Shown: positions 49,524-59,500, numbered from the stretch's first letter. The stretch: DNA of 64,000 bases from Caulobacter sp. (GCA_019636175.1 JAHBYC010000010.1:1-64000); one strand, 5' to 3'. A program made the numbers and translations. Notes: generated from the letters alone by a model not told the origin.

Positions 49524-52406
49524 ATGTCCCTCGCCGAGACCATCGTTCCCTGCGGCCCCGTGATCGACGCCAGGCACGCGGCCAGGACCCGGGAAATCGT
49601 CGAATCCGATCTGGGCGCCGGGGCGCTGGACCCCGTCTGGCCGGCGCTTGAGCCGATCTTCGCCGCTTCGCCCTATCTCTCCGGTCTCGCCCGGCGACGG
49701 CCAAAGGCCCTGGCCTTGACGCTGGCGGCCGAGCCGTTGGCGAGGCTCGACGGGCTGCTGGCGGATGCTGCCGCCCAGGCGGGGGAGGAGGACGCTGCCC
49801 TGGCCGCCCGACGGCTGCGTCAGGGCAAGTCCGATCTGCATCTGCTCTGCGCCCTGGCCGACCTCGGCGGCGTGTGGAACCTGGACCATGTCACCGGGGC
49901 CCTGTCCCGCTTTGCCGACGCCGCCCTGGCCTCCGCCCTCACCCATGCCGCCCGGGCGGAGATCGACCGGGGACGTCTGCTGGCGCCGTCCGATCAGGAA
50001 CGGGGCCCGGTTCCGGGCCTGTTCTGCCTGGCCATGGGCAAGCACGGCGCCTTCGAGCTGAACTATTCCAGCGATATCGACATCTCGGTCTTCTATGAGC
50101 CCGAATTGATGCCGGTCGGGGAGGGCGCGGAGCACCAGGATGTCGCCGTGCGCATCACCCAGCGCGTCGCCCAGATGCTGCAGGACCGCACCGCTGACGG
50201 CTATGTCTTCCGCGTTGATCTGCGTCTGCGGCCGGATCCTTCATCGACGCCGCCCGCCGTCCCGGCGCCGGCGGCCTTCAGCTACTATGAAAATGTCGGC
50301 CAGAACTGGGAACGGGCGGCCTTCATCAAGGCGCGGGTCGCCGCCGGCGACCGCCAGGCCGGCGAGGCCTTTCTTGAGGAGCTCTCGCCCTTCATCTGGC
50401 GGCGCAACCTCGACTTCGCCGCCATCGCCGACATCCATTCGATCAAACGCCAGATTCACGCCTTCAAGGTCGATGATCGCGTTACCGCCGCGGGGGCCGA
50501 TCTCAAGCTGGGACGCGGCGGCATCCGGGAGGTCGAATTCTACGTCCAGACCCAGCAGCTGATCCTTGGCGGACGTCAGACCGACCTGCGCTCTCCCCGC
50601 ACCCTCGACGCCCTCGCGGCGCTGGAGGCGGCCGGCCATGTGACGCCGGAGGCCGGGTCGGTCATGCGCGAGGCCTACATCCAGCTTCGGGCCCTGGAAC
50701 ACCGGGCCCAGATGCTTGGCGACGACCAGACCCACCGGCTGCCCGAGTCCGATTCCGAGCGAAAGCGCATTGCCGCCCTGTGGGGATACACGGCGTTGAA
50801 GCCCTTCGACGCGGCCGTGGGCGCCATCCTGCGAGGCGTCAACGCGGTCTACGGCGAACTGTTCAAGGGAGAGGAGGAGCTGTCGTCGCGCTTCGGCAGC
50901 CTGATCTTCACCGGGGTCGAGGACGACGCCGAGACCCTGGTCACCCTCAAGCGCATCGGCTTTGACGACCCGCCGGCCATCTCCGGGGCCATCCGTGGCT
51001 GGCACCATGGTCGGATCGCCGCAACACGCACCGCGCGCGGGCGCGAGCTGTTCACCCGGCTGGCCCCCCGGCTTCTCGACGCCCTGCACGATACCGGGGC
51101 GCCCAATGCCGCCTTCCGGCGCTTTTCCGACTTTTTTGAACGGCTGAGCTCCGGGGTGCAGGTGCAGTCGTTGTTCCTGGCCCAGCCCCGCCTGTTCGAA
51201 CTGATCGTTCAGGTGATGGCCTTCGCCCCCCAGCTGGCCCGCACCCTGGCCCGGCGACCGGCGGCGCTGGACGCGCTACTCGATCCGACCTTTTTCGAGC
51301 CCTTCGAGGCCGGGCAGGGGGAGGTGGCGATCACCATGGCGATGGAGGAGGCCGAGACCTTCGAGGACGTCATGGACGCCGCCCGGCGCCTGCACCGCGA
51401 GCAGGCCTTCCGCATCGGCTTTCAGGTGATCGGCGGCACGGCCAGCGCGGCCGACGCCGGCGCCGCCTTCGCTGAACTGGCCGATCTGTGCATCGCCGGG
51501 CTGGCGGCGGCGGCGCTGGACGAGACCACCCGCCAGGCCGGCGCATTTCCTGGAGAGGTCGCCGTGATCGCCCTTGGCAAGTGCGGCGGCCGGGAAATGA
51601 CGGCCCGTTCGGATCTCGACCTGATGACCCTCTATCTGCCGGCCGGCCCGGCGGAGATGTCAGCGGATCGCGGCTGGGGAGCCGAGACCTTCTACGCCCG
51701 CTTCACCCAGAGACTGATCGCCGCCCTGTCGGCGCCGACGGCCGAGGGCGGTCTCTATGAGGTCGACATGCAGCTGCGGCCGACCGGCAGCAAGGGACCG
51801 GTCTCGGTCAGCATGGCCGCCTTCGAAACCTACTACGCGGGCGAGGCGGAGACCTGGGAGATGCTGGCGTTGACCCGCGCCAGGGTGGTCTGGGCCAGCT
51901 CGGCGGCCTTCGCCGACCGCTGCCGGTCGGCCATCGAAACGGCGCTCAGGCGGCCGCGCGATCTGGCCCGCACCGCCGGGGACGTGCGGGAGATGCGCGC
52001 CCTGATCGCCCGCGAGCGGCCGCCGTCTGGTCCCTGGGATCTGAAGCTGGCGCCGGGCGGCATGGTCGATATCGAGTTCGCCGCCCAGTATCTGCAACTG
52101 GTCCACGCCGCCGAGGGCGGACCCCTGCGCCAGAATACCGGGGAAGCCCTCACCGCCCTGGCCGGGGCCGGGCTGGTCGGCGCCGCCCCGGCCGCGGCTC
52201 TGGAGCAGGCCTGGCGGCAGCAGCAGGATCTCAGCCAGCTGTTGAAGGTGGCGCTGGAGGACGGCGCGGACCCTGAACTCGAACCCCGGGCGCTCAAGGC
52301 CCTGCTGGCCCGCGCCGGGGCGGCGTCCGACTGGAAGGCGCTGAAGGCAAGTTTGACCAAACGCCGCAAGGCGGCCCGCGCTGCCTATGAGGCGGTGGTC
52401 GCCTGA
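49524..52406 (+). CDS. glnE: Bifunctional glutamine synthetase adenylyltransferase/deadenylase (960 aa)
   Basis: Two nucleotidyltransferase-like domains: the N-terminal deadenylating domain with GKHGAFELNYSSDIDISVF near residue 172 and the C-terminal adenylylating domain with GKCGGREMTARSDLDLMTLY near 683. The PII-responsive central region and C-terminal helical domain are present. GlnE adds or removes AMP on glutamine synthetase according to nitrogen status. Full length. ATG at 49524, with a TTG at 49518 as alternative. Confidence 0.96.
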   Translation: MSLAETIVPCGPVIDARHAARTREIVESDLGAGALDPVWPALEPIFAASPYLSGLARRRPKALALTLAAEPLARLDGLLADAAAQAGEEDAALAARRLRQGKSDLHLLCALADLGGVWNLDHVTGALSRFADAALASALTHAARAEIDRGRLLAPSDQERGPVPGLFCLAMGKHGAFELNYSSDIDISVFYEPELMPVGEGAEHQDVAVRITQRVAQMLQDRTADGYVFRVDLRLRPDPSSTPPAVPAPAAFSYYENVGQNWERAAFIKARVAAGDRQAGEAFLEELSPFIWRRNLDFAAIADIHSIKRQIHAFKVDDRVTAAGADLKLGRGGIREVEFYVQTQQLILGGRQTDLRSPRTLDALAALEAAGHVTPEAGSVMREAYIQLRALEHRAQMLGDDQTHRLPESDSERKRIAALWGYTALKPFDAAVGAILRGVNAVYGELFKGEEELSSRFGSLIFTGVEDDAETLVTLKRIGFDDPPAISGAIRGWHHGRIAATRTARGRELFTRLAPRLLDALHDTGAPNAAFRRFSDFFERLSSGVQVQSLFLAQPRLFELIVQVMAFAPQLARTLARRPAALDALLDPTFFEPFEAGQGEVAITMAMEEAETFEDVMDAARRLHREQAFRIGFQVIGGTASAADAGAAFAELADLCIAGLAAAALDETTRQAGAFPGEVAVIALGKCGGREMTARSDLDLMTLYLPAGPAEMSADRGWGAETFYARFTQRLIAALSAPTAEGGLYEVDMQLRPTGSKGPVSVSMAAFETYYAGEAETWEMLALTRARVVWASSAAFADRCRSAIETALRRPRDLARTAGDVREMRALIARERPPSGPWDLKLAPGGMVDIEFAAQYLQLVHAAEGGPLRQNTGEALTALAGAGLVGAAPAAALEQAWRQQQDLSQLLKVALEDGADPELEPRALKALLARAGAASDWKALKASLTKRRKAARAAYEAVVA

Positions 52407-52475
52407 CCGCGACGGAACCCGAAGCGGGCTGCGTTGAACGGGAGAGGGGCGGGCAGCCCATGGAGACCTGAAGCG

Positions 52476-52910
52476 ATGAAGACCTATCTGATTGCCGGCG
52501 CGATGCTGGCTTTGACCGCCGGCGCCGCCAGCGCCCAGTCTGGCCCCGGCCAGATGGGAGGGCGCCTTGACGCCAACGGCGATGGCAAGGTCACCCTGGC
52601 GGAGTTCAAGGCCGGCCGGCCGATGATGCAGCGGCTCGACACCAACAAGGACGGAAAGATTTCCAAGGCCGAGTTCGCGGCCCGTCCGCAGCGCAAGGAC
52701 GCCCCGGAAGGCAAGGCCCGTGGCGATGGCAGCCGCATGTTCGGCATGCTCGACGCCAACAATGACGGATTCATCGACAAGGCGGAGCTCGACAAGCTGG
52801 CGGAACGGCGATTCAGCCGCATGGACGCCGACGGCGACGGCGCGCTCAGCCCCACCGAACTGCAGGCCGCGCGGCAGGGCGCCCGTGGAATGATGGGTGG
52901 CGGTCGATAG
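52476..52910 (+). CDS. Exported EF-hand protein (144 aa)
   Basis: Signal peptide (LIAGAMLALTAGAASAQ) followed by four EF-hand-type calcium loops: DANGDGKVTLAEF, DTNKDGKISKAEF, DANNDGFIDKAEL and DADGDGALSPTEL, arranged as two pairs. Probably periplasmic. It lies just before an ECF sigma factor module on the same strand. Confidence 0.92.
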   Translation: MKTYLIAGAMLALTAGAASAQSGPGQMGGRLDANGDGKVTLAEFKAGRPMMQRLDTNKDGKISKAEFAARPQRKDAPEGKARGDGSRMFGMLDANNDGFIDKAELDKLAERRFSRMDADGDGALSPTELQAARQGARGMMGGGR

Positions 52911-53032
52911 CGGCATTGCCCTGAGGGGAAAACGGGCGCGACCGTCGCTGACGACTGTTGTTCGCGACGGCGGTTGCGCCCGGCATCCTGGCCCGGCCAG
53001 ATGCAGCGCATGGACGGGAGACCGGGTGAAGC

Positions 53033-53584
53033 TTGAGACAGTCTGGCGGCGATCCGGACGAGGCGCTGGTGGCGCGGGTGGGACGTGGCGATCAGGCCGC
53101 GATCCAGGCCCTTGTCGCGCGCAAGCTTCCGCGCATGCTCCAGCTGGCCCAGCGGATGCTGGGCGATGCCGCGGAGGCCGAGGATGTCGCCCAGGAGGTG
53201 TTCGTGCGGGCCTGGCGTCAGGCCCCGCGTTGGGTTCCCGGCGCGGCGCGTTTCGACACCTGGCTGCACCGGGTCGCTCTGAACCTTTGCTACGATCGCC
53301 TGCGCCGCCGCCGCGAGCAGCCGATGGCCGAGCCGCCGGAACAGGTCGATACCGGTCCGGCGCCCGATCGGGGCCTGCTGGCCCGCGATACCGGAACCCG
53401 CGTTACGGCCGCGTTGGCGGCCCTGCCGGAACGCCAACGCGAGGCGCTTGTCCTGTGTCACTATCAGGACCTGGGAAATATCGAGGCGGCATCCCTGATG
53501 GGGGTCAGCGTCGAGGCCTTGGAGAGTCTTCTGTCCCGCGGTCGGCGCGCCCTTCGCGTCGCCCTGGCGGACCTGAGAGAATAG
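53033..53584 (+). CDS. ECF sigma factor (183 aa)
   Basis: Sigma region 2 (ALVARKLPRMLQLAQRML, DAEDVAQEVFVRAW) and region 4 (ALAALPERQREALVLCHYQD, AASLMGVSVEALESLLSRGR) without region 3, as in extracytoplasmic-function sigma factors. Probable TTG start. It is followed 1 nt later by a gene for a membrane protein that could be its anti-sigma factor, then by a metal-sensor-like protein. Its own target promoter is not evident upstream. Confidence 0.92.
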   Translation: MRQSGGDPDEALVARVGRGDQAAIQALVARKLPRMLQLAQRMLGDAAEAEDVAQEVFVRAWRQAPRWVPGAARFDTWLHRVALNLCYDRLRRRREQPMAEPPEQVDTGPAPDRGLLARDTGTRVTAALAALPERQREALVLCHYQDLGNIEAASLMGVSVEALESLLSRGRRALRVALADLRE

Positions 53585-53585
53585 A

Positions 53586-54023
53586 ATGATGAACAGGATG
53601 GACGCGACACGGTTCGAAGCCCTGGCGGATGCCCACGGCGCCGCTATCGGGCGCTGGCCCCTGGCCGAGCAGGACGCCGCCTTCGCCTATCTGGCGGAGG
53701 CTCCCGAGGCCGCGCAGGCTCTGCTGGATCAGGCGCGGGTTCTGGACGAGGCCCTGGACACTTTGCGGCCTCCGTCGCCGTCTCTGGCGCTTCGCGACGC
53801 CGTCCTGTCCGCTGCTCCGAGGCCGAAAGCCGGGTGGAGCCTTGGGCGCTGGCTGGCTGGTGCGGGCGTCGGGGCGGCCCTGGCCGCCGCCTGCGCCGCC
53901 GGTGTGGTGATCGGCGTCGATATCGCCGCCCCTTCCTCCGCGACGGGTCTGGATGCGGTCAGTCAGACGGTCGCCGTCGAGGATGACTGGTTCGCCCTGC
54001 CGGATATGGAGAGCCAGTCATGA
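53586..54023 (+). CDS. Probable membrane anti-sigma factor (145 aa)
   Basis: A cytoplasmic N-terminal helical segment (ALADAHGAAIGRWPLAEQDA), one membrane helix (WLAGAGVGAALAAACAAGVVIG) and a short periplasmic tail. This is the layout of many one-pass anti-sigma factors. It starts 2 nt after the sigma gene stop and overlaps the next gene by 4 nt. No zinc-binding HxxxCxxC motif is present. Confidence 0.75.
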   Translation: MMNRMDATRFEALADAHGAAIGRWPLAEQDAAFAYLAEAPEAAQALLDQARVLDEALDTLRPPSPSLALRDAVLSAAPRPKAGWSLGRWLAGAGVGAALAAACAAGVVIGVDIAAPSSATGLDAVSQTVAVEDDWFALPDMESQS

Positions 54024-54538
54024 AGCCGCGCGGTCTGATCATCGCCCTGTTGATTTCGGTGGCGCTGAACCTTTTCCTGGCCGGGCTGATCGTTGGCGGG
54101 GCCGTGGTCGCCCGTCGGGTCGCCGCCCTGGCGCCGGCGGTCGCGCCCCAGGGACGTCTGCCGCTGTGGCGGGCCGGGGACGACCTGCCGGTGCTCAAGC
54201 GCCGGGCCTTCCGTCAGATGTTCCGCAAGGCCGCGGTCGACAGTCAGGACGATATCCGTCAGTCGCGCCGGATCCGCCGCGAGGCCATCGCCGCGCTCGA
54301 GTCCCCTGACTTCGACGCCGAGGCCGTGATCGCCCGTCTCGATCAGGCCCGCGAGACCGACAGCAAGGCGCGAGGCGGCGTCGAGGCCGAGATCATGCGG
54401 TTCGCCGCGACCCTGACGCCCGCCGAACGGACGGTCCTCGCCGAAGGTTTGCGGCGGGCCATGGCCAACCAGCTACGCGATCCGCCGCCGCGCGGTCAGG
54501 CGCGACGCGACCGGCCAGCGCCGCCGCCCGAGGAATAA
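54020..54538 (+). CDS. Spy/CnrX-like periplasmic sensor protein (172 aa)
   Basis: An N-terminal membrane anchor (LIIALLISVALNLFLAGLIVGG) and a helical periplasmic domain with LKRRAFRQMFRKAAVDSQDD and ETDSKARGGVEAEIMRFAATLTPAER, as in heavy-metal resistance/Spy-like proteins of the CnrX group. No obvious His/Cys-rich metal site is visible, so the ligand is uncertain. Overlaps the anti-sigma gene (ATGA). Confidence 0.75.
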   Translation: MKPRGLIIALLISVALNLFLAGLIVGGAVVARRVAALAPAVAPQGRLPLWRAGDDLPVLKRRAFRQMFRKAAVDSQDDIRQSRRIRREAIAALESPDFDAEAVIARLDQARETDSKARGGVEAEIMRFAATLTPAERTVLAEGLRRAMANQLRDPPPRGQARRDRPAPPPEE

Positions 54539-54551
54539 GGAGGAGCGGTCG

Positions 54552-55766
54552 TCAGGCGCTTCGGCGGACGGCCTTCGACACGCGCCAGGCCATGAACAGG
54601 GCTGGTAGACACAGCCCCGCCGCCACGGCGAAGGGCGCGCTGATACTGACCTTGGTGAACAGCGGCGCCGCCGCCAGCGGGCCGATAATCCGGGCCAGGG
54701 CGCCGGCGGCGGAATTGAGCCCCAGCATCTCCCCCTGGCGTTCCGGCGAGGAGGACTTGGACAGGATGGCCCCGATGTTGGGGAAGGCCAGCGACTGCCC
54801 GAGCGCGACGGTGATCATGCCCAACACGGCCAGCTGCCAGAATCCGCCGACCAGCGGCTGAAAGGCGAAGCCGATGAAGATCAGCACCAGTCCCAGCATC
54901 AAGGTCGCCGGCTCGCCGAGTCTCCGCGCCAGCGGTCCGGTCAGCAGACCCTGGGCAAAAGCGGCCGTCAGGCCGATGCCAAGGAAGCAGAAGCCGATCT
55001 CCTTGGGGCCCCAGTGAAAGCTGGCCTTGGCCCAGAGGCCGAAGGTCGCCTCCATGCCGGCGAACCCGGCGATGGCGATCAGCGAGACCAGCAGAACGCG
55101 CCAAATCACCGGATGGGCCATGGCGTCGTTCAGGCCGGCGAAACGGCCGCGGCGGGGGGCGTCGGAATGGCCGTGGCGGGTCTCCCGGACGAACAGGGCC
55201 ACGCCCAGGCCGGCGGTGATCGCCAGCCCGGCGGCCAGGAACAGGGGCGGCCGGAATCCGGCAAGTCCCAGCGACTCATTGGCCAGCGACCCGCCGATCC
55301 AGGGGCCGGTCACAAAACCCAGGCTGAAGGCCGCGCCCATCATGCCCAGGCGTCCGGCGCGCTTTTCCGGCGGGGTGACGTCGGCGATATAGCCCTGGAT
55401 GGTCGAGAGGTTGCCGGTCAGCATGCCGCCGCAAAACCGGATGGCGAAAGCCACGAGCAGGCTGGGGGCGAAGGCCAGCGCCAGATAGGTGGCGGCGTTT
55501 CCGAAGATTGTCAGCATCAGCACCGGCCGCCGGCCGATGCGGTCAGACAGCTTGCCCCATAGCGGTTCGGCGAAGAAGTTGCCCAGGCTGTAGGCCGAAA
55601 ACAGCACGAACACCTGCCAGGCCGGCGCGCCGAAGCTGCTGGCGTAGAAGGGCAGCAGGGGAATGATCACGCCGAAACCGGCGATGTTGATGAACACCAC
55701 GGCCAGCAGGATGTAGAGAGCCCGGTCGTTGGCGGCGGGCGGCGAGGGAGCGGTGGTGTCCGACAT
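54552..55766 (-). CDS. MFS efflux-type transporter (404 aa)
   Basis: Twelve probable membrane helices. Motif A between helices 2 and 3 reads GKLSDRIGRRPVL, and the N-terminal NIAGFGVIIPLLPFYASSFG is typical of TetA/DHA1-like drug exporters. A cytoplasmic loop (RHGHSDAPRRGRFAG) separates the halves. Substrate unknown. Same strand as, and 56 bp downstream of, the S9 peptidase gene. Confidence 0.92.
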   Translation of the reverse strand: MSDTTAPSPPAANDRALYILLAVVFINIAGFGVIIPLLPFYASSFGAPAWQVFVLFSAYSLGNFFAEPLWGKLSDRIGRRPVLMLTIFGNAATYLALAFAPSLLVAFAIRFCGGMLTGNLSTIQGYIADVTPPEKRAGRLGMMGAAFSLGFVTGPWIGGSLANESLGLAGFRPPLFLAAGLAITAGLGVALFVRETRHGHSDAPRRGRFAGLNDAMAHPVIWRVLLVSLIAIAGFAGMEATFGLWAKASFHWGPKEIGFCFLGIGLTAAFAQGLLTGPLARRLGEPATLMLGLVLIFIGFAFQPLVGGFWQLAVLGMITVALGQSLAFPNIGAILSKSSSPERQGEMLGLNSAAGALARIIGPLAAAPLFTKVSISAPFAVAAGLCLPALFMAWRVSKAVRRSA

Positions 55767-55822
55767 GAGCCTTCAGCCTCTAAGGCGCCGCCAGACCGGC
55801 GGCAACCGGGCCCGTCTGGCCG

Positions 55823-57760
55823 TCAGTCCGGCGGATTGTATTTCTTGAGAAAGGCGATCACCGCATCGAGCATCTGGACCCGGGTCGGCGCCCGCGACAG
55901 CCAGTGATCCTCATCCTGGAGCGAGACCAGTTCAACGGGCTTTCCGGCCTTGTTCAGGGCGTCGTACATCACCTTGCTCTGGTCATAGAGGACCACGGTG
56001 TCGTCGCTGCCGTGGACCAGCAGGATCGGAATCGTCACCCGGTCGACAAAGGTGATCGGCGAAATGGTCGACAGATCGGGGTCCTTGCGGCCCTCGACGC
56101 CCATAAACTGCGACCAGTACCGAAGGCCGATAGTCTCCCGCCGGCCGTCCGACTTGAAGCGGGCGGTCATGAACAGGGTCAGGTCGGAGAGGCCTGCGAT
56201 GGAGGCGGCGCAGCGATAGACGCCCGGGTCCATCGTCGCCCCCGCCAGGGCGGCGTAACCGCCGTAGCTGGCGCCGACGATACAGACCCTTGCAGGATCG
56301 ATGGTCCCCTGGGCGGCCAGATAGCGCACGCCGTCAGACAGGTCCGTCTGCATCTTGCGGCCCCACTCGCCATAGCCCGCCGTCAGAAAGTCGTCGCCAA
56401 ATCCGTCAGAGCCGCGGAAATTGACCTGAAGCACCGCATAGCCCCTGTTGGCGATCGCCTGGGCCCACCAGTCGAAACCGGGTGTATCGCGGGAGGCCGG
56501 GCCGCCATGAGGCAGGACGACCAGCGGCAGCTTCTTGCCGGCCGCGTCCCGGGGCAATGTCAGGTAGCCGTTGAGTTCCAGGCCGTCGGCGGCCTTGTAG
56601 TGGACAGGGCGAACTTCGCTGATGTCGGCCGGCTCCAGCTCCGGATAGAGCACGCCCAAGGGGTCGGCCCGCTTGCGATCCAGATCGGCCAGGGCATAGG
56701 ACGGCCCCACGGTCGGGTTATCGATCCGCACCACCATCTGGCGGCGGCTGTCCGACCAGGAGGCCAGTTGCGGCGCCTGTCCGGGATAGGCCTTGACCAC
56801 CGCGGCCCAGGCGGCCTGGGCCTTGGGGTCGAAGAAGTTGTACCGGTAGTCATCGCCCTTGAGGCTCGCCGTGCCGATCAGCGCACCCGTCACCGGATCG
56901 CGGATCAGCCTGTCATAGTTGGGAAGGACAACGTTGCGCGGCGCGCCGCCGTCCGCCGGATACTCCCGGGCCCTGACGCCGTCGCCCTCATCGTCGTTCA
57001 GCACGAACAGCACCGACTGGCCGTCCTTGCCCAAGCCCGCGAGATACGGCGGGTCGAGCGGCGCATTGCCGCTGTCGGCTGTCTCCCAGGACGATCCCTT
57101 GCGAATTTTCAGCGTCCAGTCGCCTGAAACCGGGTCATATTCACTTTCGGCAAGCGGTGCGCCGTCCGGTCCGATCACCCAATCGTCGGTGAACTTGAAT
57201 CCCCGGGCATGCACCTTGGTTCGGCCATCGCGCAGCCGGACGCTGAACAGGCTGTTTCGGCCCTTGAATTCATCGAAGAAGTGCACCCCCTCGACGATCA
57301 CCATGACCTCGCCATCGATGATGCGCACCTGCGGCTTGCCGATGATCACATTCATCGCCGGCGTGGCGTGTTCCATGAGGCCGAACTGCTTGCGCTTCTT
57401 CAGGTCATAGACCGTCGCCAGGGCGTATTCCCGGGCCGGGCCTTCAATCTCCTCGAGATTGACCCGCTGCGAGGTGGTGATCAGCAGATAGTCTGAGGTC
57501 GCCCATTGAAGGTCGCGCACCTTCTGGTCGCCGGCCTTCAGCGTGCCGACCAGTTCGCCATCGGCGACCGACTTCAGCAGGACCAGGCGATCCTCATTGT
57601 TGGTGACGACGTAGGCGATGATCTTCCCGTCCGGGGAAATCTTCGCCTCTTCAATCAGCGGCAGGCGTCCATAGGCCTGCACAGGAGCGGCAGTCGCCGC
57701 CGGCGCCGCCAGCAGAAACACCGCGCACAGCACAAACCAGAATTTCGCAAGTCCCGACAT
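55823..57760 (-). CDS. Exported S9-family prolyl oligopeptidase-like peptidase (645 aa)
   Basis: Signal peptide (FWFVLCAVFLLAAPAATAAP), a beta-propeller region (about 40-380) and an alpha/beta-hydrolase domain with Ser498 in GASYGGYAA, Asp in HGSDDTVV and His in DEDHWL. This is the acylaminoacyl peptidase/dipeptidyl peptidase layout. The ATG at 57760 begins at the signal peptide and follows GGGGGG. Confidence 0.93.
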   Translation of the reverse strand: MSGLAKFWFVLCAVFLLAAPAATAAPVQAYGRLPLIEEAKISPDGKIIAYVVTNNEDRLVLLKSVADGELVGTLKAGDQKVRDLQWATSDYLLITTSQRVNLEEIEGPAREYALATVYDLKKRKQFGLMEHATPAMNVIIGKPQVRIIDGEVMVIVEGVHFFDEFKGRNSLFSVRLRDGRTKVHARGFKFTDDWVIGPDGAPLAESEYDPVSGDWTLKIRKGSSWETADSGNAPLDPPYLAGLGKDGQSVLFVLNDDEGDGVRAREYPADGGAPRNVVLPNYDRLIRDPVTGALIGTASLKGDDYRYNFFDPKAQAAWAAVVKAYPGQAPQLASWSDSRRQMVVRIDNPTVGPSYALADLDRKRADPLGVLYPELEPADISEVRPVHYKAADGLELNGYLTLPRDAAGKKLPLVVLPHGGPASRDTPGFDWWAQAIANRGYAVLQVNFRGSDGFGDDFLTAGYGEWGRKMQTDLSDGVRYLAAQGTIDPARVCIVGASYGGYAALAGATMDPGVYRCAASIAGLSDLTLFMTARFKSDGRRETIGLRYWSQFMGVEGRKDPDLSTISPITFVDRVTIPILLVHGSDDTVVLYDQSKVMYDALNKAGKPVELVSLQDEDHWLSRAPTRVQMLDAVIAFLKKYNPPD

Positions 57761-57843
57761 TACGCCCCCCGACACCAAACTGATGGTTGTCCTTCGGGGA
57801 GATTAGATTCGGGCGCGGGAATTTGAAACGGCCATCACCAACG

Positions 57844-57870
57844 AAAAACGCCCCGGCCTGGACCGGGGCG
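57844..57870 (-). terminator. Intrinsic terminator of infC
   Basis: On the minus strand CGCCCCGG-tccagg-CCGGGGCG is followed by TTTTT. Confidence 0.85.
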
Positions 57871-57897
57871 TCTGTTCTGGTGACGGTGATCGATGAC

Positions 57898-58431
57898 CTA
57901 GCGGGGGGCCAGGATCATGATCATCTGCCGGCCTTCCATCTTGGGCTCGTGCTCGACCTTGGCCACCTCGTCGAAGTCGACCTTGACCTTGTTGAGCAGC
58001 TTCATGCCCAGTTCCGGGTGAGCCATTTCGCGGCCGCGGAATCGCAGGGTCACCTTGACCTTGTCGCCGTCCTCGAAGAACCGGAACATCGACTTGGCCT
58101 TCACGTCGTAGTCGTGAATGTCGATGTTGGGCCGCAGTTTGATTTCCTTGAGCTCGACGATCTTCTGCCGCTTGCGGGCCTCGTTCTTTTTCTTCTGCTC
58201 CTGGAACTTGAACTTGCCGTAGTCCAGGATCTTGCAGACGGGCGGATTGGCGTTGGGCACGATCTCCACGAGATCCAGCCCCGCTTCCTCGGCCGCCTCG
58301 AGGGCGGCGGAGATGGGCATCTCGCCCTGCTTCTCGCCATTCTGATCGATCAGAAGTACACGGGGAACGCGGATGTCTTCATTCATGCGCGGCCCGTCTT
58401 TCACGGGCGGCGTATTGTTGGGGCGGCGAAT
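57898..58431 (-). CDS. infC: Translation initiation factor IF-3 with AUU start (177 aa)
   Basis: N-domain ([16 protein letters not shown]), linker helix and C-domain ([34 protein letters not shown]). The conserved beginning [20 protein letters not shown] is reached only from ATT at 58431, with GGAG 8 nt upstream; the first ATG in frame lies at MNEDI and would delete conserved residues. AUU is the known autoregulatory start of infC, because IF-3 discriminates against it. A strong terminator follows. The rpmI-rplT genes that often follow infC are absent. Confidence 0.95.
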   Translation of the reverse strand: MRRPNNTPPVKDGPRMNEDIRVPRVLLIDQNGEKQGEMPISAALEAAEEAGLDLVEIVPNANPPVCKILDYGKFKFQEQKKKNEARKRQKIVELKEIKLRPNIDIHDYDVKAKSMFRFFEDGDKVKVTLRFRGREMAHPELGMKLLNKVKVDFDEVAKVEHEPKMEGRQMIMILAPR

Positions 58432-58707
58432 AGGCGGTGCTCCGAGGTCTGTTTGCAAAAAAAGGCGCGGCGCGCCAAAGCGTTCCGTGTCCTCATACGA
58501 TATATGACCCCAGACGGCCTGCGCCGCAAGGGACTGTCCGGCCGCGTCCCCGGACGCCGCGCGCCGCCGCGGCTTCACATGACCGAGAGCACCCGCCGTC
58601 AGTCGCCCCCGGGCGGAACGGCGAACCTCCCCATCGGGTTAAGGGCGTGAGGGCGGCGACGCCTCGTCGGCCCTCGCCTTGTAAACAGCGTTCGGGAGAC
58701 AAACGTC

Positions 58708-59481
58708 ATGGCAAATCCCTTCAACAGAACCGTTCCGCGCGACTGGCGCGAAGAGCGCGGCTGGGGTGAAAGAAGCGGCGCGCGAGGCGCGTTCGGCGAG
58801 CCCCGCTACAGCGACCAGAGACGCGCGGGCTACAACCCCGCCGGCCCCGCCCAGGGGTATTCTGACGGCGGCTACGGCGAACCGCGCAGCTGGGCGGATG
58901 TGGAACACGATCATCGCCGCCGCGTCGACTACGGCGACGGCGGGCCGAACAGCCGGTTCGGCGCGCGACGCCCTGGCCCTTACGATCACGACGCCTATGA
59001 CCCGGCCTACGGTCGCTATCAGGACGGTCCGGGTCGCCATGGCGCCTATGACGTCGACCGCGACTGGCAGATTCGTCATGGCCGCCGCTACGACCGCGCC
59101 GATGACGCCGTCGGCTTTGGCGATCCCAATCCCTATGTGCAGTCGGCGACCGACGGGGAAACCCGCGGGCCCCACCGCGGCCGGGGGCCGAAGGACTATC
59201 GCCGGTCGGATGAACGCATCCGCGAGGACGTGAACGACCGTCTCACCGACCACCACCATCTCGACGCCTCCAATATCGTTGTCGAGGTCAAGGATGGCGA
59301 GGTCACGCTCAACGGCCGGGTCGAACGGCGCGACGACAAGCGTCGGGCCGAGGATTGCGCCGACCGGGCGGCGGGCGTGAGGCATGTGCAGAACAATCTG
59401 CGTGTCGACGAGGTCGATGGGTCGGGTCGGTTCGCGTCCTCGACCAGCGAGACGCCGACCGTTCGCCGCGGCGCCAACTGA
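58708..59481 (+). CDS. BON-domain protein with disordered N-terminus (257 aa)
   Basis: The first 165 residues are low-complexity, rich in Arg, Tyr, Gly and Asp, without a signal peptide. The last 90 residues form one BON domain (RIREDVNDRLTDHHHLDASN, VEVKDGEVTLNGRVERRDDK, GVRHVQNNLRV). BON domains bind phospholipids or other surface ligands. Similar stress-associated proteins occur in alphaproteobacteria. Role not known. Confidence 0.85.
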   Translation: MANPFNRTVPRDWREERGWGERSGARGAFGEPRYSDQRRAGYNPAGPAQGYSDGGYGEPRSWADVEHDHRRRVDYGDGGPNSRFGARRPGPYDHDAYDPAYGRYQDGPGRHGAYDVDRDWQIRHGRRYDRADDAVGFGDPNPYVQSATDGETRGPHRGRGPKDYRRSDERIREDVNDRLTDHHHLDASNIVVEVKDGEVTLNGRVERRDDKRRAEDCADRAAGVRHVQNNLRVDEVDGSGRFASSTSETPTVRRGAN

Positions 59482-59500
59482 TCTGGTGAAGGCCGCAAGG

